Source of the DNA: Psychrobacter fozii
GTDB lineage: Bacteria > Pseudomonadota > Gammaproteobacteria > Pseudomonadales > Moraxellaceae
DNA: 64,000 nucleotides
NCBI RefSeq assembly: GCF_003217155.1
Contig: NZ_QJSU01000005.1
Span: 1 to 64,000 of the forward strand
Reading direction: 5' to 3'
Each line of letters begins with the position of its first letter. The first letter of the stretch is position 1. A program made the position numbers and the translations under genes. Below, piece by piece: positions 9,145-18,913 of this stretch. Under the pieces are notes generated by a model. It was not told the DNA's origin. It saw only the letters and a list, made by a program, of their open reading frames with translations, and did not search any database.

Positions 9145-10112
9145 GTAACAAAGTGGTCTTAAAAGCAGACAACCTACACAAGCACTACCCAGTATCACAA
9201 GGTCTGGGCAAAGCCAAAGCGTATGTGAAAGCGCTTAATGGTATCTCGTTCGAGCTTGAAGCTGGCAAGACATTGGCCGTCGTTGGTGAATCAGGCTGCG
9301 GTAAATCAACCCTTGCCCGCCAGCTGACGCTCATCGAAGCGCCTACTCATGGTGAGCTATTTATCAATGATGAAGGCACCACTGGCTATAGTAGAAAGGC
9401 GCTCAAAGAGTTGCGTACCGAAATTCAAATGGTTTTTCAAAACCCTTATGGCAGCTTAAATCCGCGCCATACTATTGGCTATCAATTGACTGAACCATTG
9501 GATATCCATACCAAATTGTCCAAAGAAGAAAAGCGCAACAAAATCAACGAGATGATGAGAAATGTCGGCCTACGTCCCGAACATGCAGGCCGCTATCCAC
9601 ATATGTTTTCGGGTGGTCAGCGCCAGCGGATTGCCCTCGCCCGCGCGATGATGCTCAATCCTAAAATTGTCGTCGCTGATGAGCCGACCTCCGCCCTCGA
9701 TGTCTCCATTCAGGCGCAAGTCTTAAATCTATTTATGGATTTGCAGGATGAATATCGTACCGCTTACGTTTTTATCTCGCATAACTTGTCGGTCGTACGC
9801 CACGTCGCTGATGATGTGATGGTCATGTATTTAGGTCAAGCTGTTGAGCACGGGCCGAAAGAAGCGATTTATAATGCGCCAAAACACCCGTATACCATCG
9901 CACTATTGGCTGCTGCCCCAACGGTAAATGGCCACAAGAACGATCTGACGCTACAAGGTGAGCTACCAAGTCCGCTTAATCCACCAAGTGGATGTGCACT
10001 ACACAAACGCTGTCCGTATGCCAAGCAGCAATGCAGCGAAATAGAGCCACAACTGCGTGAATGGGATGGTCGATTGGTTGCTTGTTTGCGTTTGGAAGAA
10101 ATATATGGGTAA
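9141..10112 (+). CDS. dppF: Dipeptide-type ABC transporter ATPase 2
   Basis: The 323-residue partner ATPase has Walker [10 protein letters not shown] (49-57), Q-loop [12 protein letters not shown] (97-108), signature FSGGQRQ (156-162), Walker B IVVADEP (176-182) and the C-terminal [14 protein letters not shown] cysteine segment. It starts within the dppD stop (ATGA overlap at 9141-9144) with GGAG as ribosome site. Its stop lies 12 bp from the convergent NERD gene, and the operon terminator lies inside that gene. Confidence 0.92.
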   Translation: MSNKVVLKADNLHKHYPVSQGLGKAKAYVKALNGISFELEAGKTLAVVGESGCGKSTLARQLTLIEAPTHGELFINDEGTTGYSRKALKELRTEIQMVFQNPYGSLNPRHTIGYQLTEPLDIHTKLSKEEKRNKINEMMRNVGLRPEHAGRYPHMFSGGQRQRIALARAMMLNPKIVVADEPTSALDVSIQAQVLNLFMDLQDEYRTAYVFISHNLSVVRHVADDVMVMYLGQAVEHGPKEAIYNAPKHPYTIALLAAAPTVNGHKNDLTLQGELPSPLNPPSGCALHKRCPYAKQQCSEIEPQLREWDGRLVACLRLEEIYG

Positions 10113-10124
10113 GTGAACTAACAC

Positions 10125-11171
10125 CTAATCAATATTGACCACACCTCGGCACTTAGGAAATTGACTACAACCAAAAAAGACCTGACCTTGATTCAGGCCT
10201 TTTTTTGCAGTGCGTTCAACCATTTCGCTGTTACATTTCGGGCAAGTTGGTGCTTGGACGAGATTAGCGGTATGGGCTGTCGCCTCAAATATTGCAGGTG
10301 CTTCCACCTGTGGCTCAGGCTCTACAACTTCAAACGGCGTGAGAAACATCTTATCAGCCATATCATGCGATATACTGGTATGTGATATATTTGTCTGCTG
10401 AGTATTCAGACTGTCCGTTAGTAACTCGCTAGATTCAATCTCAGTCTGACCCGACCATCGCAGCACTTCTCTACTTTTTAGCGTGGCTCGTTTAGCGGTT
10501 TCTTTTACTATCGGCTCTGATGTAGGTTTATTAGACATTTTGGCAACTGGTTTATCATTGGCGTTACCGCTAGGCTGATTGTTTGTATTTTTGCTTGGAT
10601 TACTATGCTTGTCTTTTAGATAGGCTTTATGCTCTCGATTGGTGCGCCAAGATTTGCTAAATCTGTTGCTATTAATTTGCTCAACGATGGACTTAACCTC
10701 GTCTTCAGTCAGTATTTCATCCTGCTTTTTCTTCACATAAGATACCATCCCACTCGTCAATACGTGTTCGGGTAGCTCATCACGGGTTTTCAGCTCGCAC
10801 TCACCGATGAAAGCAATCATCGAATGAAAGTAGCCCAGCTCCAACCCTAATAAATCGGCGAGCGTCTTGATGTGCAGATAATTTTGGCGCAATGGGTTCT
10901 GGAATTTGAATTTACTTCCATTCGGGAAAGCTTGTGTCCACTGCTTTTGCTTCTCGCTACCATATATCCAACCTTTATAATTTTTAGTTTCGATGACAAA
11001 GATGCCGTATACAGAGACGATGATATGATCGATTTGGGTACTACCACCGTTGGCTCTTGGCAAGGTGATACCGTTTAATCGGTGATAGACGTTTTTTTCT
11101 AATTTTAGCCACATGGCAACGTTGATGACGGTCTCGCCTAGGAAACCTTTAAAGCTGGATTTTAGGGACAT
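10125..11171 (-). CDS. NERD-domain protein with C-terminal topoisomerase-type zinc finger
   Basis: The 348-residue protein begins with a NERD (nuclease-related) domain at about residues 8-130. The core GGSTQIDHIIVSVYGIFVIETKNYKG contains the D...E-x-K catalytic pattern of PD-(D/E)XK-like nucleases. A low-complexity Lys/Asn/Pro/Ser/Thr-rich middle (about 180-310) leads to a four-cysteine zinc finger (CPKCNSEMV... FFGCSQFPKCRG) like those of topoisomerase I C-termini. This combination is known in bacteria; DNA binding and cleavage are inferred, not shown. An AAGAG ribosome site precedes the ATG. Confidence 0.82.
   Translation of the reverse strand: MSLKSSFKGFLGETVINVAMWLKLEKNVYHRLNGITLPRANGGSTQIDHIIVSVYGIFVIETKNYKGWIYGSEKQKQWTQAFPNGSKFKFQNPLRQNYLHIKTLADLLGLELGYFHSMIAFIGECELKTRDELPEHVLTSGMVSYVKKKQDEILTEDEVKSIVEQINSNRFSKSWRTNREHKAYLKDKHSNPSKNTNNQPSGNANDKPVAKMSNKPTSEPIVKETAKRATLKSREVLRWSGQTEIESSELLTDSLNTQQTNISHTSISHDMADKMFLTPFEVVEPEPQVEAPAIFEATAHTANLVQAPTCPKCNSEMVERTAKKGLNQGQVFFGCSQFPKCRGVVNID
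10173..10207. terminator. Bidirectional terminator inside the 3' end of the NERD gene
   Basis: AAAAAAG, then CCTGA (10181-10185), a 7-nt loop and TCAGG (10193-10197), then CTTTTTTT. The stem is about 12 bp with one mismatch and has T-runs on both strands. It is the only terminator-like structure for the dpp operon, and it also encodes part of the zinc finger of the convergent gene. Confidence 0.6.
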
Positions 11172-11367
11172 TGTCGCTCTTATATTTTCAAGTCATCAGA
11201 ATTTTTACTAGATGTAGCAAACTTAATTTAGTCTACGCTCGCTGTATTGACAAGTAGGTTTTTTGAGAAACCTAGATTGAATGTGCTGTCTCTAATTGCA
11301 TCATCTAGGATGACTAGCAGATTTTGATGCATTATTTAACTGTTCATTAGCATTCATATTCTTAACC

Positions 11368-11763
11368 TTAGATAGAGTTTTTTATTTGTAAAAAGAATTG
11401 ATTAATTCTTTCAAATTCAGACCAAATACTTTTATCAGTTACCTTTTCAAATCCGTTGATTTGGATTGTTGATATACGCGTAGCACTATCAAAACTATCT
11501 GAATTTTTTGACACTGTGCTTACTCTATAGAAGTCGTTGTTTTTTACAACATAGAATCTTCCCATAACCATGACATTTGCATTTCCGTTTAATACGGCGA
11601 AGCCATTATTTATTCTGGCAAAGTCTTGCTTTAGATAGTCATCTAGAAAACATTCAAACTGTTCAATAAAATGTTTAGCATCTCGCTCATGATAGTGGGT
11701 TAATATCTTATCTATAAAAAACTGTTTTTCATCTTTTGTTAGTACGTCAGACTTTATTTCCAT
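11368..11763 (-). CDS. Hypothetical protein, 131 aa
   Basis: I do not recognise this family. The protein is soluble, without signal peptide or membrane segment, and has an acidic helical N-terminal half (DEKQFFIDKILTHYHERDAKHF) and a beta-rich middle (GFAVLNGNANVMVMGRFYVV) ending RISTIQINGFEKVTD. An AGGAG ribosome site lies 7 nt before the ATG, supporting expression. A decayed second copy of its C-terminal part lies immediately upstream at 11804-11937. The neighbourhood is AT-rich and variable-looking. Confidence 0.6.
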   Translation of the reverse strand: MEIKSDVLTKDEKQFFIDKILTHYHERDAKHFIEQFECFLDDYLKQDFARINNGFAVLNGNANVMVMGRFYVVKNNDFYRVSTVSKNSDSFDSATRISTIQINGFEKVTDKSIWSEFERINQFFLQIKNSI

Positions 11764-11803
11764 GTTGAACTCCTTGGTATCAGATGTATGACTAATACTA
11801 TAT

Positions 11804-11937
11804 TTATGACTTGATACCTAAAGCATCGTTCCACGCCTGCAGTGCAAAAAACTGATTAATTGCTTCAAAGTTCGATCTGATATTTTCATCAGTAACTTTT
11901 TCAAACCCATTGACTTGAATCGATGTTACACGTGCCC
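11804..11937 (-). pseudogene. Truncated paralogue of the adjacent 131-aa gene
   Basis: Read on the minus strand, this stretch encodes ARVTSIQVNGFEKVTDENI followed by RSNFEAINQFF and ends at a TAA (11804-11806). The neighbouring intact protein has ATRISTIQINGFEKVTDKSI and SEFERINQFF at the corresponding place. Upstream of about 11937 the similarity stops and the reading continues only into a short unrelated stretch. It is best read as a remnant of a tandem duplication. Confidence 0.7.
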
Positions 11938-12022
11938 CTCTGCAGAAGCATAGCATAGCTTGCTTTATATGATTATCTTAAACTACATTCAGTCTATGCC
12001 CGTAACATTCTAGTTATACATC

Positions 12023-12370
12023 TTAATGACAACCTGCTGCTAGAGCCCCTCCCCAACCTGACATAAACCCAATGATTACAGCTGCTAGAGTATAAACGAT
12101 CATTAAGATAATCACGCCTATAATAGAGCCAGTTCCTTTTATTTTTTCATCGTAAAATATTTGATAGTAGCTATACAATGCAAAGGCCATTCCTGAAAAT
12201 AGAACAAACTTTGTTGTATCAGATGAGACTCCACTTGAAATACTGCACCCAACATACATCATAATAAATGGTAGCCAAGCTGGAAAAGTGAACAAGATAA
12301 AAAATTTAACCCACCACTTAGCATTTTTTTTGAAGGTCTTTTCATTTGAGTTTTTATCTATTTCATTCAT
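12023..12370 (-). CDS. Hypothetical small membrane protein, 115 aa
   Basis: I do not recognise a family. After a basic N-terminal tail (residues 1-20) there are three hydrophobic segments at about 22-42, 52-69 and 82-103, ending in a Gly/Ala-rich GGALAAGCH tail. No strong ribosome-binding site is visible before the ATG. It probably resides in the inner membrane with the N-terminus inside. Confidence 0.5.
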   Translation of the reverse strand: MNEIDKNSNEKTFKKNAKWWVKFFILFTFPAWLPFIMMYVGCSISSGVSSDTTKFVLFSGMAFALYSYYQIFYDEKIKGTGSIIGVIILMIVYTLAAVIIGFMSGWGGALAAGCH

Positions 12371-12564
12371 TTAAGTCTATCCTATAAGCTTTATAATTAT
12401 ATGTAATAACTAACGTTTTTATCATTGCATGAGAAACAAATTAAGCTCATTATTAGCAATAATTCGATGTTGCCACTATCCTTAATTACAATGACTATTC
12501 TTCTAGTAGTATTACAGATAATAGCGAAAAGCGATATCAACTCCAAAACCAAAAATTAAGCCAT

Positions 12565-12600
12565 AAAAAGAGCCACTAGAATTCTCTAGCAGCTCTTTTT
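12565..12600. terminator. Bidirectional terminator downstream of tkt
   Basis: AAAAAGAGC (12565-12573) pairs with GCTCTTTTT (12592-12600), and an inner CTAGA/TCTAG stem extends it. It lies 25 nt after the tkt stop codon on the minus strand. Confidence 0.8.
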
Positions 12601-12624
12601 CAAACACTAACTAAGTTAGGTTTA

Positions 12625-14622
12625 TTACACCAGACTATTTACCGCTTCAACCACAGCATCAGTCGTAATACCAAACTCTTTATACAAATCACTAGCAGGA
12701 GCAGATTCGCCATAAGTGGTCATTCCGATGACTTTGCCATCTAGACCAACGAACTTATACCAGTAATCTACATGTGCCGCTTCGACTGCTACGCGAGCAC
12801 GAATATTGGCAGGCAATACTGCTTCACGATAGCTAGCATCTTGCTCTACGAAAATCTCAGCACATGGCATAGACACTACACGGACGCCAACACCGTTTGC
12901 GCTCAATGTCTCGTACGCTTCCATCGCTAGGCCAACTTCTGAACCAGTGGCGATGATGATGGCTTGTAGCTCGCCCTGCTCTTTTGCCAGTACATAACCA
13001 CCTTTGGTGATGTTCGCTACTTGCTCACTATCACGTGCTTGATGTGGCAAGCTCTGACGGCTAAAGATCAATGCTGATGGGTTGTTTTCAGACTTGATTG
13101 CTTCTACCCAAGCGCTAGCAGATTCAGTCGCATCACACGGACGCCATGTGCGTAGATTTGGCGTGGTACGTAGGCTAGTCAATTGCTCAACTGGCTGATG
13201 CGTTGGGCCATCTTCACCCAGACCGATAGAGTCATGCGTATAGACATGGATAACGCGCTGCTTCATCAATGCGCCCATACGTACCGCGTTACGTGCGTAT
13301 TCCATAAACATCAGGAACGTTGCTACGTAAGGGATAAAGCCGCCATGCAATGCGATACCATTGGCAATCGCAGTCATGCCGAACTCACGCACACCATAAT
13401 AGATATAGTTACCGTCAGCATCTTTTTCGATACCTTTAGCGCCTTTAAATAGTGTTAGGTTTGAGCCAGCGAGATCCGCTGAACCGCCTAGCAATTCTGG
13501 TAATAATGGCTGTAAGGTATTGATAGCATTTTGACTGGCTTTACGACTGGCGACATCGCCGCCCGCTTCTTGCGTTTGCTGAATATAGGCTTGTGCTTGA
13601 TTATCAAAGTCAGCAGGCAAATCACCATTTAGACGGCGTAGCAACTCAGATGCCAGTTCAGGATAGGCTTTTTTATACGCGTCAAAGTCAGCATCCCAGT
13701 TCTTTTGCTGGACGTCGCCTTTGGCTTTAGCATCCCACGCTTCATAGATTTCGTCATCTAATTCAAATGGCGCATGTTTCCAAGACAATGCATCACGAGT
13801 CAAAGCGATTTCGTCATCACCAAGTGGTGCACCATGACTGGCTGCTAGACCCTGCTTGTTCGGGCTACCAGCACCGATCGTGGTTTTGCAAATCAGTAGA
13901 CTTGGTTTAGCAGTCTCTTTTAGCGCTTGTTCAGTTGCTTGCGTGATTGCATCCGCATCATGACCATCTACTTTGATAACTTGCCAGCCGTATGACTCAA
14001 AACGCGCTTGCGTATCATCTGTGAACCAGCCTTCGACATTACCATCAATAGAGATGCCATTGTCATCATAGAAGAACACTAACTTACCAAGACCTAACGT
14101 GCCAGCCAATGAGCAAACTTCATGACTGATACCTTCCATCAAGCAACCATCGCCTAAGAACGCATAGGTGTTATGGTCTACGACGTTATGACCGTCACGA
14201 TTGAACTGTGCGGCTAAAGTTTTTTCTGCAATTGCAAAACCAACGGCATTAGCAATACCTTGACCTAGTGGACCAGTAGTCGTCTCGACACCTGGTGTAT
14301 AACCAAGCTCAGGATGACCTGGAGTTTTTGAATGCAGCTGGCGGAAACCTTTCAGATCATCGATGCTCAAATCATAACCAGATAAATGCAGCAATGAGTA
14401 AATAAGCATTGAGCCATGGCCGTTCGATAAGACAAAGCGGTCACGGTTATGCCACTGTGGATCGGTTGGGTTGTGCTTCAAAAACTTGCGCCACAGAACT
14501 TCAGCAATATCAGCCATGCCCATCGGAGCACCTGGATGTCCAGAGTTGGCTTTTTGTACCGCGTCAAACGACAGTACACGAATGGCATTGGCTAATTTAC
14601 GTTCGCTAATTGGAGCTGGCAT
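12625..14622 (-). CDS. tkt: Transketolase
   Basis: The 665-residue ThDP- and Mg-dependent enzyme transfers two-carbon ketol units in the pentose phosphate pathway. The N-terminal pyrophosphate domain has the substrate/cofactor histidines (NSGHPG near 27-31, NGHG near 67-70) and the ThDP motif GDGCLMEG from 157. The pyrimidine domain carries the catalytic-glutamate segment VREFGM, followed by the [19 protein letters not shown] block. The length matches E. coli TktA (663). AGGA lies 8 nt before the ATG. It is monocistronic as far as can be seen, with a terminator after it. Confidence 0.96.
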   Translation of the reverse strand: MPAPISERKLANAIRVLSFDAVQKANSGHPGAPMGMADIAEVLWRKFLKHNPTDPQWHNRDRFVLSNGHGSMLIYSLLHLSGYDLSIDDLKGFRQLHSKTPGHPELGYTPGVETTTGPLGQGIANAVGFAIAEKTLAAQFNRDGHNVVDHNTYAFLGDGCLMEGISHEVCSLAGTLGLGKLVFFYDDNGISIDGNVEGWFTDDTQARFESYGWQVIKVDGHDADAITQATEQALKETAKPSLLICKTTIGAGSPNKQGLAASHGAPLGDDEIALTRDALSWKHAPFELDDEIYEAWDAKAKGDVQQKNWDADFDAYKKAYPELASELLRRLNGDLPADFDNQAQAYIQQTQEAGGDVASRKASQNAINTLQPLLPELLGGSADLAGSNLTLFKGAKGIEKDADGNYIYYGVREFGMTAIANGIALHGGFIPYVATFLMFMEYARNAVRMGALMKQRVIHVYTHDSIGLGEDGPTHQPVEQLTSLRTTPNLRTWRPCDATESASAWVEAIKSENNPSALIFSRQSLPHQARDSEQVANITKGGYVLAKEQGELQAIIIATGSEVGLAMEAYETLSANGVGVRVVSMPCAEIFVEQDASYREAVLPANIRARVAVEAAHVDYWYKFVGLDGKVIGMTTYGESAPASDLYKEFGITTDAVVEAVNSLV

Positions 14623-14868
14623 AGAGTGTCCTAATATTCAAATGAGGGGTATGGCTGATAAGAGGAGAGTTTACTCAAAGGGTAATAAAATAAGGACGCA
14701 AAATGCGCCCTTACCGTGTTGGCTATAAAATCAAAGTGCAATATTAACATATTTGATGCAAGTCACGCCAAAAAATGGCATGACAGCCAAGTTTATTACT
14801 GCTCATACTTCATACATATCATGAATAATACTGGTCAGTAATTTGATATTTATGACATGAGCTTTAAA

Positions 14869-15219
14869 TCAATACAAATCAAATTCAGCCGTTATATCTT
14901 GATACAAGCTGATATCTACTGGCTGGTTATTGTGAAACAGAAAAAAGCTATCTATCACTTGGCACGTATCGTTAGTACAGCGCTGATAGTGCTTAAACCC
15001 AATCGCTACAGGAATTCGCACTTCTAAATCATACAGCCCGTCTGTACGATAGGTTTCTATATTAATACGAGTCTGGATATAACTATTATCATCAAGCAAG
15101 CTACCTAAGACGATATGCTCTTCATTTGAATAAGGCAAATCCATAATATAACGTTTTATGGATACCCAATCGAATGTTGCCAACTCATCATTTGCGGTTC
15201 TTAAATAAAACTGCGTCAT
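14869..15219 (-). CDS. Hypothetical protein, 116 aa
   Basis: No family recognised. The small acidic soluble protein has no signal peptide and contains two cysteines close together (RCTNDTC, near residue 83). It has an AGGTGAT ribosome site and starts 32 bp downstream of the neighbouring 138-aa gene, with which it probably forms a two-gene unit. A pair of small unknown acidic genes could be immunity or stress genes, but nothing in the sequence proves this. Confidence 0.6.
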   Translation of the reverse strand: MTQFYLRTANDELATFDWVSIKRYIMDLPYSNEEHIVLGSLLDDNSYIQTRINIETYRTDGLYDLEVRIPVAIGFKHYQRCTNDTCQVIDSFFLFHNNQPVDISLYQDITAEFDLY

Positions 15220-15251
15220 AGAAGTATCACCTAATAGAAGAGTCGCCTGAA

Positions 15252-15668
15252 TTAGTACGAGTAATGATAAGTCTCTAGGCAGTGATTAAGCACAGCCGAC
15301 TTGTTCTGTCGGCAGAACGTCACGACATAATCCGTTATTTTATCGTATATATCTTCACCATCTAGGTAATAGCAGATACCTGTCTCGCCATTTTTAATTA
15401 TCTGATACAAATACACTTGAATGGCTTGTTGGTCTGACGGTTCATCGAAATGATTGCTTAATTCAGTCTCAAGGCACTTAGCCATATTGTTAAAACCATC
15501 ACTCCAATTCATATTGCCATTTCGGTAATACTCGCTAGCCAACCGACCGATCAAGCGAACGAGCTCACCTTGGAGTGTAGCGGCATGACCACTCTTCGGT
15601 ACAAGGCTTTGCCACAGAGCGTCATACTCACTCTGATATTGACCTGAACCATCTGCATACAATGCCAC
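15252..15668 (-). CDS. Hypothetical protein, 138 aa
   Basis: No family recognised. It starts with GTG, preceded by AAGGAT at good spacing. The predicted protein is acidic, soluble and largely helical (GELVRLIGRLASEYYRNGNM, then NWSDGFNNMAKCLETEL) and ends rich in Tyr/His. It lies 36 bp downstream of serS on the same strand, so it could be co-transcribed with it and with the 116-aa gene that follows. Confidence 0.6.
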   Translation of the reverse strand: MALYADGSGQYQSEYDALWQSLVPKSGHAATLQGELVRLIGRLASEYYRNGNMNWSDGFNNMAKCLETELSNHFDEPSDQQAIQVYLYQIIKNGETGICYYLDGEDIYDKITDYVVTFCRQNKSAVLNHCLETYHYSY

Positions 15669-15704
15669 TACTTATCCTTATTCAGCTATATGGTGAATCC
15701 GATA

Positions 15705-16991
15705 TTAAACTGAAATAGTCTCAGCACCGCCCATAAACGGACGCAATACTTCTGGAATGGTGATGCTGCCATCTGCGTTTTGATGGTTTTCCATCACTGC
15801 CAGTAGTGTACGACCGACGGCCAAACCTGATCCATTTAAGGTATGAGCCAAACTGGTTTGCTTGCCATCTTTGACACGAGTTCCCATACGGCGTGCTTGG
15901 AAATCACCACAGTTAGAGCAGCTTGAGATTTCACGGTACGTATCTTGGCTCGGTAACCATACTTCGATGTCATAAGTCTTTTGTGCTGCAAAACCCATAT
16001 CACCCGTACATAGCTGCACAGTGCGGTACGGTAGGTTCAACTGCTGCAAGATATATTCGGCCTGTCCTGTCATTGCCTCTAGCAATTCATCAGACTGCTC
16101 AGCCGTGGCAATATTGACCATCTCAACTTTTTCAAACTGATGCTGACGGATTAGACCACGAGTATCACGGCCATGTGAGCCTGCCTCACTACGGAAACAA
16201 GGCGTATGCGCGGTAAACTTAAGTGGCAGCTCGCTAATATCCAAACGCTCGCCACGTACCAAGTTGGTCATTGGTACTTCAGCGGTTGGAATCAAATAAA
16301 AGTCCATATCTTCGTTATTAGTATGATTTTTCAATTTAAATAAATCATCTTCAAACTTTGGCAGCTGCCCTGTACCTTTGAGGCTGTCTGAATTCACAAT
16401 ATAAGGCACATAGGTCTCAAGATAGCCGTACTTCATAGTATGGGTATTGAGCATGAATTGAATCAGTGCGCGATGCATCTGCGCCAATTGTCCTTTTAGC
16501 ACATTAAAGCGACTGCCAGTCAGCTTGGTCGCCGCTTCAAAGTCTAACATACCAAGTGTCTCGCCAATATAAGTGTGATCTTGAATCTCAAAATCAAATG
16601 TACGCGGCGTGCCCCACTTGCGTACTTCTACATTGTCATCTTCTGACGTACCCACTGGCACATCGGCTGCTGGAATATTAGGGATTTGCATGCCAGCTTT
16701 GGTGATACGCTCTTGCAAAGTGCGCAATTCATCTTCAGCCGCTTTAATCTCACCACTGACACTTTGCATCTCAGCCAATAGCTCACTGGCGTCTTCGCCT
16801 GATTTTTTTAGCGCACCTACTTGCTTAGCACCAGCATTACGGCGTGACTGCAACTCTTCAGTTTTGATCTGCAAAGATTTACGTTCTGACTCAACCGTTT
16901 GCCAAAAATCCATGTCAAGTGCATAACCACGAGTGGCCAACTGCTGTTGTAAGTCGATTAAATCGCCGCGTAAGAGTTTCGGATCAATCAT
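15705..16991 (-). CDS. serS: Seryl-tRNA synthetase
   Basis: The 428-residue class II synthetase charges tRNA-Ser (and tRNA-Sec) with serine. An N-terminal long coiled-coil arm (about residues 30-100) contacts the tRNA variable arm. Motif 2 ([17 protein letters not shown], then QHQFEKVE) and motif 3 ([18 protein letters not shown]) are intact, as is the TAEVPMTN serine-site block. The length is normal. AGGCAAC precedes the ATG. A small ORF with pentapeptide repeats ends 17 bp upstream on the same strand. Confidence 0.96.
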   Translation of the reverse strand: MIDPKLLRGDLIDLQQQLATRGYALDMDFWQTVESERKSLQIKTEELQSRRNAGAKQVGALKKSGEDASELLAEMQSVSGEIKAAEDELRTLQERITKAGMQIPNIPAADVPVGTSEDDNVEVRKWGTPRTFDFEIQDHTYIGETLGMLDFEAATKLTGSRFNVLKGQLAQMHRALIQFMLNTHTMKYGYLETYVPYIVNSDSLKGTGQLPKFEDDLFKLKNHTNNEDMDFYLIPTAEVPMTNLVRGERLDISELPLKFTAHTPCFRSEAGSHGRDTRGLIRQHQFEKVEMVNIATAEQSDELLEAMTGQAEYILQQLNLPYRTVQLCTGDMGFAAQKTYDIEVWLPSQDTYREISSCSNCGDFQARRMGTRVKDGKQTSLAHTLNGSGLAVGRTLLAVMENHQNADGSITIPEVLRPFMGGAETISV

Positions 16992-17008
16992 AATAGTTGC
17001 CTGTAACG

Positions 17009-17233
17009 CTAGAAGTGAATAAGAGGTTTAAAGGTACTGTTTTTAAAGGTACTGTTTTTAAAGGTGCTGGTTTTAAAGGTGCTGGTTTTAAAGGTGCTAG
17101 TTTTATCAAAATAAGTGGTAGCCGCTATAATACCAAGACCCATCTCATTTGACCATGTTTTGGCGATACTTTCATTCATCACTTTGATGATTAATGGCAT
17201 GCGATTTTTAACTTGATAATATGCTTTGGGCAT
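17009..17233 (-). CDS. Small repeat-bearing ORF just upstream of serS, 74 aa
   Basis: A GGAGG ribosome site 7 nt before the ATG argues that this ORF is translated. The first 44 residues ([20 protein letters not shown]..., one weakly hydrophobic stretch) resemble nothing I know. They are followed by five copies of a T/N-S-T-F-K pentapeptide and PLIHF. The end lies 17 bp before serS, so it could act as a leader whose translation affects serS. It may equally be a fortuitous or decaying gene. Confidence 0.4.
   Translation of the reverse strand: MPKAYYQVKNRMPLIIKVMNESIAKTWSNEMGLGIIAATTYFDKTSTFKTSTFKTSTFKNSTFKNSTFKPLIHF
17030..17104 (-). repeat. Five tandem 15-bp units encoding (T/N)STFK
   Basis: Units at 17030, 17045, 17060, 17075 and 17090 read AAAGGTRCTRKTTTT on the plus strand. 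Two are identical, two others are identical and the last differs at one base. The 15-bp period keeps the reading frame whatever the copy number. Confidence 0.9.
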
Positions 17234-17442
17234 TCACAAGCCTCCATAATCATCATCCGTATTAATTAATCGCTATAATATCGCGTCTATCCGTGAACAG
17301 TGCTGCTTATATGTTTCATTTGAGAGCGCTTTTCGGTAAGATAAGTGCATACCTTTTTTCACTTTCAGCCAAGTGCCGCGTAGTTGCTTCACTTTGGTGA
17401 TTTAAACCCAACACTTTTAACACAAGTATTTGAGAAACCTTT

Positions 17443-18102
17443 ATGGCCCTGTACCCCTACACGCTGCAACCTGTCGCCTTAAACCTAACCGAGGCAGAAT
17501 TTCACCAAGCACAATACGAGCTATTTTCTAGTGCCAGCCCTTCTTTTGGTCTAAAAAGCATCAAAACGAAAGAGTGGATCATTATGGCAGTAGTCGTGGT
17601 ATTAGCGATTGCAGGGTTGGTCTTTGTCACAGGCTACTCAACCATTATTTTTTGGTTAATGTTGGTTTCAGTGGTGGTTTACTTACTGGTTCGTACCCTT
17701 GGTTTTAAATGGTATGTCAAAAGAGAGTTCGAAAAGCAAGTGGCCGACCAAGAAATGCCAGATGAGATGCGCCAGATGAAACTGGGTGTGCAAAAACATG
17801 GCTTAGTGATGGCAATGCCCGTCAATCAACCTGATTTGATGAAAAACTCGCAAATGCGTGGTATGCAGATGCGCGCGAGCAATACTCAACAAGCGGTTAT
17901 CCCATGGTCTGCGGTCAAAAGCTGGGATGAGACTGATGACTACATCTTTATCATGTTTGAAATGAAAGGTCAGCAAGGCAGCCAAATCGTTCCCAAACGC
18001 CTGCAAGCTCAGAAATTCCCAATCGACACAGTGCGTCAGCATTTAGAGGAATTCATTGCCGTTAAAGGATTGAACCCTGAAAATTTACAACCACCAGCAT
18101 AA
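17443..18102 (+). CDS. YcxB-like membrane protein
   Basis: The 219-residue protein has a short N-terminal domain (about 1-45), two adjacent transmembrane helices at about 47-64 and 66-84, and a C-terminal soluble domain. That domain contains the IPWSAVKSWDETDDYIFIMFEM block and IVPKRLQ, typical of YcxB-like C-terminal domains. The function of the family is unknown. A Met-rich segment (MPVNQPDLMKNSQMRGMQM, about 125-143) is a local peculiarity. It is transcribed away from the small ORF and serS. Confidence 0.65.
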   Translation: MALYPYTLQPVALNLTEAEFHQAQYELFSSASPSFGLKSIKTKEWIIMAVVVVLAIAGLVFVTGYSTIIFWLMLVSVVVYLLVRTLGFKWYVKREFEKQVADQEMPDEMRQMKLGVQKHGLVMAMPVNQPDLMKNSQMRGMQMRASNTQQAVIPWSAVKSWDETDDYIFIMFEMKGQQGSQIVPKRLQAQKFPIDTVRQHLEEFIAVKGLNPENLQPPA

Positions 18103-18116
18103 AGCATTAAATAGCT

Positions 18117-18158
18117 CTTTATCGCTCATTCATTGAACGATAAAGGGTTTAGCTCTTT
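18117..18158 (+). terminator. Weak terminator after the YcxB-like gene
   Basis: CTTTATCG (18117-18124) pairs with CGATAAAG (18138-18145), with a 13-nt loop and a downstream T-containing stretch (GGTTTAGCTCTTTT). Confidence 0.45.
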
Positions 18159-18332
18159 TGATAAACCAATCGCATTATTGTATTTATTAAACTTAACTTG
18201 TCGATGATGCTTTGTTATTATAATAGGCATCAGAAGAAAGGTAGCAGAAGCGCTGGATTATATAAATAAGTTAAAGTTATAACTTTCTTCATTTAATTTT
18301 CACATCAACACTCACACTATAAGGATAATATC

Positions 18333-18812
18333 ATGAGTAATAATGAGACTAACCAAATCGGTCTAGAAAGAGCAGACATGAGCGAAGTCATTGCTAAGTT
18401 AAATGGCCTATTATCAAGCTATCATATGTTTTACATTAATGTACGCGGCTATCATTGGAACGTTAAAGGTGAGCATTTCTTCACTTTACATCCAAAGTTC
18501 GAAGAACTATATACCTCACTACAAATACAAATTGATGAAATCGCTGAACGTATTCTAACGTTAGGTGGCACGCCATTACATGCTTACAGCGACTTTGCTC
18601 AGCACACAAGCATTAGCGAAGATAAGAACGTTAAAGACGGCACAACTTGTGTTAAAGGCGTGGTCAAAGGCTTACAAGAGCTTATCGAAGAACAGCGTCA
18701 AGTATCTACTCTAGCAGCGGATAGCGAAGACCAAGGGTCAGCTGATCTTGTCGATGCATACGTACAAGAGCAAGAAAAGTTAGTATGGATGTACAACGCC
18801 TTTTTGGGTTAA
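18333..18812 (+). CDS. dps: Dps-family ferritin-like DNA-protection protein
   Basis: The 159-residue protein should form a dodecamer that oxidises and stores iron and shields DNA. The inter-subunit ferroxidase site is intact by alignment to E. coli Dps: His41 (GYHWNV), His53, Glu57, Asp68 and Glu72 (DEIAERILTLGG). Only a short N-terminal tail with few lysines precedes the core, so DNA binding may be weaker than in E. coli Dps. AAGGATAA lies before the ATG. It is monocistronic, with a terminator 50 nt downstream. Confidence 0.92.
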   Translation: MSNNETNQIGLERADMSEVIAKLNGLLSSYHMFYINVRGYHWNVKGEHFFTLHPKFEELYTSLQIQIDEIAERILTLGGTPLHAYSDFAQHTSISEDKNVKDGTTCVKGVVKGLQELIEEQRQVSTLAADSEDQGSADLVDAYVQEQEKLVWMYNAFLG

Positions 18813-18851
18813 TAGCAGCCAGACTAAAATGAGATAAAAGCTATAATGTAC

Positions 18852-18887
18852 AAATAAAAAAAACACCTAACATAGGTGCTTTTTTAT
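18852..18887. terminator. Bidirectional terminator between dps and the DUF2057 gene
   Basis: CACCTA (18864-18869) and TAGGTG (18873-18878) are flanked by an A-run and a T-run, suitable for the convergent dps and DUF2057 transcripts. Confidence 0.8.
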
Positions 18888-18913
18888 TGTTAAATATTTA
18901 TAAAGACGGTAAT

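Noticed and set aside
10125..12370. A complete defence island around the NERD gene
   Set aside because: No restriction, helicase, toxin-antitoxin or other known defence genes accompany it. The neighbours are unknown small genes, so the claim would be guesswork.
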